From: Verrucomicrobiales bacterium
GTDB lineage: Bacteria; Verrucomicrobiota; Verrucomicrobiia; Verrucomicrobiales; DEV007
Assembly: GCA_029213065.1 (NCBI GenBank)
Contig: JARGPH010000010.1
Span: 62,001 to 126,000 of the forward strand
Reading direction: 5' to 3'
DNA: 64,000 nucleotides
Position 1 is the stretch's first letter; every line of letters begins with the position of its first letter. Below are positions 13,101 to 22,100 of the stretch, piece by piece. The notes beneath the pieces were generated by a model. It saw only the letters and a list, made by a program, of their open reading frames with translations. It was not told the DNA's origin and did not search any database. Position numbers and translations under genes: made by a program.

Positions 13101-16100
13101 CGCGTAGGCAGCGGTTCCGCTTCCACCGGTGAAGGTAATGTTAGAGCCCGCGCCAACCATGACCGATCCAGAGTGTGTTCCGGGGTAGTAGAGATCGTTG
13201 TTGTTTGATTGCGTGTAGTTGGGGCTGCTTCCTCCGCGTGTGACACGATGATCATTCATACCACCGTGACCGATCTGAACGTTATTGTTAGTGCTGCCGC
13301 CGGTAAAGGTGATCGCTTCCCCTGCGGTGACGACAATCGCTCCGGTGTGTCCACCGCTCGCCTCAAATCCGCCGTGACCGATCTGAGCTGAATGAGTCGT
13401 GCCGGAGGTGTTGGCGCGGAAGGTGATATCTCCCCCGCTACCAGCGTTGCTCTTATCTGCGTCGGCGATCACGGTGATGTCACCGATGTGGTCACCGTCG
13501 GTGTAAGTGCCGCCATGGCCGATCTGAACCGGGGTGAAAGTACTGCCGGTCGCATTGCCGGTTGTGAAGAGAATGTCGCCATCGAGGGTCTCGACGTGGA
13601 TGTTTCCAGTGTTGCCGATTCGCTCTGCGGCGGTTGGACCACGCAGAGGATTGAGCGGATCATTGTCCCCGTAATAATCAGGATTGTGGCTGTCGGCATC
13701 GTGCCCGCCGTGTCCGATCATGGCGTATCCCCGGGTTCCGGTTCCGGCAGTGAAAACGATATTACCAAGAGCGGTCACAGAAATATTTCCGTCGTGATCG
13801 CCTCGGGCAGTGGTTCCGCCATGACCGAGCTGAGCGTAACGGTCCGCCTGACTGCCGCCGGAGAGGAAGGTGATCGATCCTGCACCTGTCGAGGTGAAAG
13901 TCACTTCATCGAGAGAGGCTTCGCCGTAGACGCCGTTCATGTTAAGGTCAAACACGTCAGTAAACCCACCATCGGTGCCGGCCGAAACCGTAAGATCACC
14001 GCTGTGATTGCCCGCCGCCTCGAAGCCCCCGTGGCCAAGTTGAGCATAGTTCCCGACAAAACCGGTAGCAGGAGCCGTGTTGCCGGTTCCTCCGCGGAAT
14101 TGAATCAGGCCACCTGCCCGCACCGTGGTATCGCCGGAGTGATCACCCGCGTTCCGGTATCCCCCGTGCCCGAGCTGCACATAGCTGAATTCGCCGGGAG
14201 TGTCAGTGGAGGCGTTCCACTGGAAATTGATATTGCCGGTTTGTGAAGCAACACGAATGTCACCGGTGTTGCCGAGAGCGGTACTTTCGTCGTCGGCATC
14301 AAGACCGCCGTGACCGAGCTGAGCGTAACCGCCTTCAACCCGACCGCCCCGGAAGGAAATGCTTCCCAGAGAAAGAACCGAAATATCGCCCGAGTGATCA
14401 CCCCTTGCCTGAAAGCCACCATGACCGAGCTGCACGTAGCGGTTTTGAGAAATTCCAGCCGCTGCGGTCGTCAGGTTGGGTGCGCTGAAAGTGACCGTGC
14501 CTGAAACACCGGCCGTGCCTGCCCGGGCAGCGATGTCACCCGAGTGATTACCAACCCAGCGAAGTCCACCGTGGCCCAGTTGCGCGTAGTTGGAATTGCT
14601 GTCGACGGTGGCATCATCGGTGCTGCGGAACAATATATTCGTTCCCGCCTCGACCGCGATCTCACCGCTATTGTCACCACCGGCATCCACACCGCTGATG
14701 AGCGGATCACTGACAAAACCACCGTGACCGAGTTGGATATACGTTTCACTGCTGGTGGCAGTGTTAGTGGCGACCCAGAGGAAATTCACCGCTCCGGTGC
14801 GCGCCCGAACATCGATGTCGCCGCTGTTAGCGAGGCCAATCGGATTGAGAAGATCGATCACTGATGCTGCGTCATGCCCACCGTGACCAAGTTGTGCGTA
14901 GGTTCTTGCTCCGAGAGCTCCCGCCTGGAAACGCACCGTGCGCTCCACATCAACGAGAATATCGCCGGTGCGGGTTCCCGTCGCGAGGCGACCTCCGTGA
15001 CCAAGCTGTGCGTAGGCATCGCTCGCAGCGTCAGCCGTTGCATTTGTTCCCGCGAGGAAACTGAACGGGTTGGTTGTTGTCGCTCCGCCCACCATTGAGA
15101 TCACCTCATTAAAGCCGTCGCCGTCGAAATCACCGATGTCGACAAAGTCTCCGCTCAGCTGGCTGCTCGCGGTGATGTCGCCCGAGTGGTTGCCCGAAGC
15201 GGCGTAGCCACCGTGACCCAGCTGCGCGTATCCCCGGTTCTCGATGCGTGTCGGAGGATTGTTAATCGGGTCGATCGCGTCAGGAATGATCGTATCCGTT
15301 CCCGTGCTCGCATTGAAGATCAGAGTATTCCCCGCCCGTGCGACGATGTCGCCATCCTGATTCCCCGTCGCACCGAAACCGCCGTGGCCCAGTTGAGCAT
15401 AAGATTCCTCCGAAGCGCCCGATCCGGCGGTGAAAGTCAGATTGGTTCCAGCGGCAACACCGATGCGCCCGCTATGGCCTTCGCCGGCCAGCGCGTCGGC
15501 ATTGTAACCACCGTGGCCCAGTTGAGCGTAGTTGCGAATTCCAGCGGTTCCGCCAGTGAAGGTCGTTGTCGTCGCCGACTGCACCGCGATGTCGCCGGAA
15601 TGACTGCCCGTTGCATTGGTTCCGCCGTGACCGAGTTGGGTATAGGAATCAGTGGAACTGCCGGCCGCTCCGGTGAACGTGATGCTCGATGTTCTCGATG
15701 TCACCGCGATATCGCCGGTGTGTCCCACTGTCGAAGTTGCATTCAATCCGCCATGCCCCAACTGCGTGTAGCTGCCGATCGTGGCCGAAGTGCTCTGGTT
15801 CGTAAAAGTGATCGCATCATCGGCAAGAAGGCGGATATCACCGCTGAAATTACCAAGGGAATTGGTGCCACCATGGCCGAGGAGAGCGTAACGATTGTTG
15901 CCGGCCGTAGTCGTCGTGCTCGTGCTCGCTCCGGAACGGAACTGAGCGTAACCGGTGTTGGCGGTTGCCGTGATATCACCGTTGAAATTCCCCGAGGCAT
16001 CGATTCCCCCGTGACCCAATTGAACGTAGGTGTCGCTGCCGGTCCCCGTGGAAGAGGAACTGCGGAAGAGCAGGTTGGTTTCCGCGGTCACGTCGATGCT

Positions 16101-19100
16101 GCCGGTATGGTCGCCACCGGTCAAATTCCCTCCGTGACCAAGCTGCGCATACGCATCCGTGCCGGGACTGGTGTTGGTCGCAGCGAGGCGGAACTCGACC
16201 GCGCCCGCCGTTGACTGCACATTGATGCCGCCGCTGTTGCCGGGATCACCGGCGCCGACACCCACCGCGGCGGCCTCATGACCACCGTGTCCAAGCTGAA
16301 CGTAGTTGCGAGTGCTCGTCCCTGTCTGGAAAAGAATAGTATCCAGCGTGGTCACTTCTATCTCACCCGAATGACTTCCACCGGCGAGACGACCGCCGTG
16401 GCCAAGTTGAGCGTAACGGTCAGCAGCTCCTCCGCCGGAGCGCACTGTCAAACCGCCCGAGACGCCTCCAACCCCTGCGTTTACTGTGATATCACCGCTA
16501 TGGTTGCCGATGGCACTGCGTCCGCCGTGTCCCAGTTGCGCATAGGCATTCGCGACAGTTCCCACCGCCGCAGCGGCGACAGTGATATCCCTGTCTGCCG
16601 TCACTTCAATTGTGCCACGATGGTCTCCGCTGGTAGCATAACCGCCGTTACCCAGTTGCACGTAGGCCGCATCTCCGCTTCCGGCTTGTTCTGTTTGAAA
16701 AAGAATACTGCCCCCTCTCGAGGTGACATTGATATTCGCCGCAGAGCCGAGTGGAGCCACCGTCGAATCAGCATCATATCCGCCGTTGCCCAACTGAGCG
16801 TAGCTGCGGGCTCCTGACCCGCCACTGAACGTGATATCTCCCGCCGCAGTGACACGAATAGTCTCAAGCGCCTGGCCCATCGCATCGATAAGACCATGAT
16901 TACCTCGCGCGGTCCGACCGCCGTTCCCCACCTGAGCGTAATTATCGGCACCGGTTCCCGCCTCGAAAGTGATCGCTCCGGACAACGCTGAAACCGTGAT
17001 ACTCCCACTTGTCCCACCATCGACATCGCGTCCACCATGTCCAATCTGCACATACGCTTCAGTGGCGTTCGATCCTTTAAAAACGATGTCACCGCCAGTC
17101 GCCGTCACACTGATATTGCCCACTTTAGACAAAAGGTCAGCACCGCCGTATCCGTCTGCAGCATAACCTCCGTGTCCGATCTGAGCGTAAGCATCCTGAC
17201 TGAGGTTGGCTGTTGCGGCAGGATCAACACCGCCCGCAGTGAAGGCGATACCGTTGCCGGCTGTCACCGTAATACTGCCACGGTGATCACCGTTTGCAGC
17301 AAGACCACCATGGCCCAACTGAACGTAGTTACGAAAGTCCTGTGCCTGCATGTCAGGGCCGGCGACCGGATCGATAAGGTCGCTCGCGGTAAAGGTGATC
17401 GCCCCGGCGGCTTGCACATTGATGTTCGCATCGTGCCCGTCACCATCAACGCCGCCCGACGAGGCCGCATCAGAATCATATCCACCGTGACCCAACTGTG
17501 CCCAGCTGCGTCGACCGTTGCCCTCGCTGGCAGCTGTGTCGTCTCCGAATCCGGAGCCGTCGCCCGACACGAAAATGATGTCGCCTCCTGCCCGCACATC
17601 GATGCTATTCAAACCGAGCAGATTCCCGCTGTGGGCGCCTTGCGTTGCATGACCGCCGTGCCCCAACTGCACGTATGATTCCTCTCCGGTTCCCGCCGTG
17701 AAGAAAACGCCTCCGGTATTAGTAACCAAAGCACTCCGCGTGTTTACGAAGATGTCACCACTGTTACCCACTTTTGCTGAAACTCCGGTGAGGTAGTCAG
17801 CATCGTGCCCGCCATGCCCGAGTTGCGCATAGGTGCGGAGCGTCGAACCGCCAAGGAACGAGATAGCACCGAAAGCGTCCGTATAGATATCTCCAACGTG
17901 ATCGCCTTTTCCGAGACGCCCGCCGTGCCCCAGCTGCGCGAAGCCGTCGACACCTGCCTTTGAGGCATCGAATGTGATTGCTCCGCCCAAAGCCGCAACA
18001 TCCACTTTTCCCTTCTGGCTGCCGTCAACATTCAGACCGCCATGACCAAGTTGCACATAACCATCGTTCACCGCAACGGCCTCTCCCGAAGTCCCGGCGT
18101 TGAATGCCGTGAAGGTGATACCGCCGCCGGCTTCCACCCGGATATCACCTGAATGCCCGGTCGTGTCAGCGGTTCCGTAACCGTCCGAATCGCGACCTCC
18201 GTGGCCCAACTGTGCGAAACTGTCCTGAGAGAAAAACGACACCGGAGCATTGACCGGGTCACTGGCGAGAATGCCCCCCGAGGTGAAGGTAAGGTTTCCC
18301 TCTGCCACTACGGTGATATCACCCGAATGATCGCCACTGGATGCCAAACCTCCATGACCCAGCAGCACGTAGTTCCGGTAATCTTCTGCAGCAGGATCGG
18401 TTACCACTGCTGAAGTAAAGCTGACATTTCCACCGGAGGTCACATTAATATTTCCCCGGTGTCCGATACCATCGACGCCACCGGAACTCGCGGCATCAGC
18501 ATCATAACCGCCGTGACCCAACTGAGCGTAACTGCGTCGGCCATGTCCGACAGTGGCGACGAAGGCCGTGCCCGAGCCGTCCAAATCACCAATGCCGGAT
18601 CCATCGCCGGAGGTGAAGGTGATATCCCCTGCCGAGCGCAAGTCGATCATCCCGAAATTGGCCCCCATGTTGAGGTGGCCGCCGTGTCCGAGTTGGACAT
18701 AGGATTCCTCTCCGCTGCCGCCGAGAAACGACACGGATCCCACCGCATTGACCAAGGCACCGATCAGATTGTTATTGATGAGAATGTCACCCGTGTTTCC
18801 TTTGGTGGGAGTGAGAATGTTGGAATCGGAATCATAGCCACCGTTTCCAATCTGAGCGTATGTCCGCTGATGCGAACCACCCGCGAGAAGTATATCACCG
18901 GTCGCATCAACAGTGATGTTCCCGACATGATCACCATCCGTCGCCCTGCCGCCGTTGCCGATTTGCACGTAAGCATCTGCTCCACTGCCTCCGGTAAATG
19001 TAATTTGAGCGTTTGCGTTAGTCACTTTGGTGCCATCGAAACCGGCTCGTACCGTGATGTTACCGCTCGATCCCAGCGGCACTCCCGATGGGGTATTAAG

Positions 19101-22100
19101 ATGATAACTCGTCGTCGAAGCATTAACCGCAGGCGAGACCTCCTCGGGCCGGATGTTCCGGTTTGTTGCGAGGTCAGCGTCGTAGCCGCCATGACCAATT
19201 TGCGCGTATGCCTGGCTGCTTTGGCCTCCGGAAAACAGCACTCCATCTGCACCTTCCACCAGTATGTCGCTGCCTCCATAGAGGTAGGCCACGTCGACCG
19301 GGTCACCGGAGCTGTTGACATCGGAAACGAAAGTCACTTCCCCACTGAGATAGTTGACGGTGCCGACGACAGTGGAAGCGCCGTCGATAAGATTGCCGTT
19401 TCCATCATCGGTGAACACCGCCGTGCCCGCGCCAGCCCCCTGAGGATCGACTGTGATGCGCACTGATCCCGGTGCGAGCGTTCCGTTGACCAGATTAGCT
19501 GTTCCCGCCTGAGTGGCAGTGATCGAACCGACTTCGGTACGGACCACTTGATACCCGTGATTACCGTATGTCTCGTATCCTCCATGGCCCACCTGAGCGT
19601 GTGTCTGACCAAGGGCTCCTGCCGAAAAGCTCACCAGACCGCCCCCGACTACGGAGATATCGCCATTGTGTCCCTCGCCTGCTTCCGCGTCGTTGCGATA
19701 GCCACCATGACCAACCTGCGCGTAGGCGGAAGCCTGATTACCCCCGGTAAAAGTGATATTATTGCCGCCTGACACAGTGATTCCTCCTGTGTGAGTTCCG
19801 GGAAAGTAGCGATCATTGGCATTATTCTGCACATAAGCCCCGGTGGTGCCGCCACGGTTCACGCGGTGATCGTTGCGTCCACCGTGTCCGATCTGGACGT
19901 AACTGCTCGAAGTTCCGCCGGTGAAAACAACGTCACCACCTGCCGTCGCCGAGATATCCCCGGTATGTCCCCCACTGGCGAGGTAACCACCATGACCGAG
20001 TTGGGCATAGTGAATCGTGCCCGCTGCATTCGAGGCATCGAAGACGATTCCCCCGGCAGCGTTTACCGTGATGTGTCCTACCTGATCACCATCGGTGTAT
20101 GATCCCCCGTGGCCCAAAAGGACAAAAGATTCCGTTCCCGAACCGGCCGTAAAAAGCACCCCGCCCACGGTTGAGGTAACATTGATGTTCCCCGAATTGC
20201 CGATACGCTCGGCAGCGGTGGGACCGCGATCCACGGTGTTTGGATCATTGTCAGGATAGTAATTGGGATTCGGATTGTCGGCGTCACGTCCCCCGTGGCC
20301 GAGCATCGCATAAGTTTGCGTCGTCGTGCCACCTGAGAATGATATGTTTCCAAACGCACTGACGTCGATGCTGCCGCTGTGATCACCGCGCGCAGTCCGG
20401 CCACCGTGGCCAAGCTGAGCATACTTGTCGGTACCACTGCCTGCGGAAAAACTGATCGTGCCGGGACCACCTTTAACGAAAGACACATCGTCTTCCCCCG
20501 CTTCATTAAAGATTCCGTCACGATCGACATCGAAAACATCTGAGAATGCACCATCCGTTCCGGCGCTGACAATGATTGCCCCGCCGTAATTACCAATCGC
20601 ACTGAGACCTCCGTTCCCCAGCTGAACGTAGGCATTCGTGCCTACGCCGGTATTCCCGTCGAAAATGATATCCTGAGCGGCTCTCGCGGTGATCGATCCG
20701 GTATGATTTCCGTCAGTACTCAACCCGCCATTACCAAGATGAGCGTACGCGTTTGTCCCCGTGCCGGAACTGAAAAGAATACTTCCAGCAGCCGACGCCA
20801 CCCGGATACTACCGGTTTTGTCGGTGGTGCCTCCGCCGGAATCAGCGTCATTCCCCCCGTTGCCGACCTGAACATAGCCGCCGCTGTTGGCGCTGCCGGT
20901 GAACTGAATATCACCTTTTGCTAAAATCGCCACATCGCCACTGTGAGCACCCCGAGCGAGGCGCCCGCCATTTCCAATTTGCGCATAGTTATCCGTGCCT
21001 GCACCAGCCAAGCCAGTGATGCCACCATTCGCTGAGAAGACCGAGATATTGCCACCGTGGCTGCTCCCTGCAATACCCGCCTGGTATCCGCCGTGCCCAA
21101 TTTGAACATAGTTCTGAGTCGATGCGGAGCCGGCGTTCATCACGATGCCATTGGCCGCGGAAACCCGGATATCTCCGGAAAGATTGCCCGCCGCCGTCGT
21201 TGTCGTTCCGTCAGCGCCACCATGTCCGATCTGTGCGTAGTTCCTGACCTGACCGTTGCCAGCTGTCATCGTAAGCTGATTGGTAAGCTGAATGTTGATG
21301 CTGCCGGTACTCGCCAACCCCGTGGAGACATCCCGGTATCCCACCTGGGCATAGCGATCCGCTGCGACCGATGCTGCCACGCCCACGACCGGAGCGACGA
21401 CATTGAGATCGTATCCGAGGATCCCGGTCCGTCCGTCACGGCTCCCCACGGCGATTCCCTGCACCGCAGACTCGCTACCAATGTAGACCGAACCCTCGTT
21501 GCTGCCGTATTCCCCAACTGCAAACGTCTCATCCGTGACCACCGGAGCAGCGTAAGAGTTGGCGCCCGCTGAACCGGGCTGATTGGCCGCACCATCCCAA
21601 CCTGCGACTAGATAGATGCCGCCATTGCTACTGTTCTGTATGTTCGCATTGATGAAAATATCGTCGTGGGCGAGCAGGGTGAGAGAGTTTGAGTTCGTCC
21701 AAACCACATTTGCACCCGCATTTACAGTGATGTCCCCGTCCTGGCCCGGCGTGTCGAGCGAGTCAGTGGCAATGATGACGTTGTTATTTGCCAGTTGCCC
21801 CACCAATGTCGTGGAACCGATTGAGTTGGTCGTCGAAGCGCCTGCACCGGCTGTGATTGTAAAATTCGTCGGGTCAAGGAGAAGAGTGCCGTTGAATCCC
21901 GATTCCGCCCTCGTAGAGACATTACCGTCGAAGAGCAAATTTTGCTTACCGCTGACCTCGACGAAACCACCATTGCCTGCGCCGGAAGCCTCCGCGCTGA
22001 TCTCACCGCGAAACTCCGTGTCACGGTCCGACCAAACTATCACAGTACCCGCGTCGCCATCGCCAGTGGCGTCGGCAAGAATCAGTGATCCCGACTCTAC

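Noticed and set aside
5622-16214. Long open frames (up to 436 codons) on the plus strand opposite the giant gene
   Set aside because: They exist because the antisense of a repetitive Gly/Ser/His-rich gene lacks stops. They change with each repeat and show no family features.
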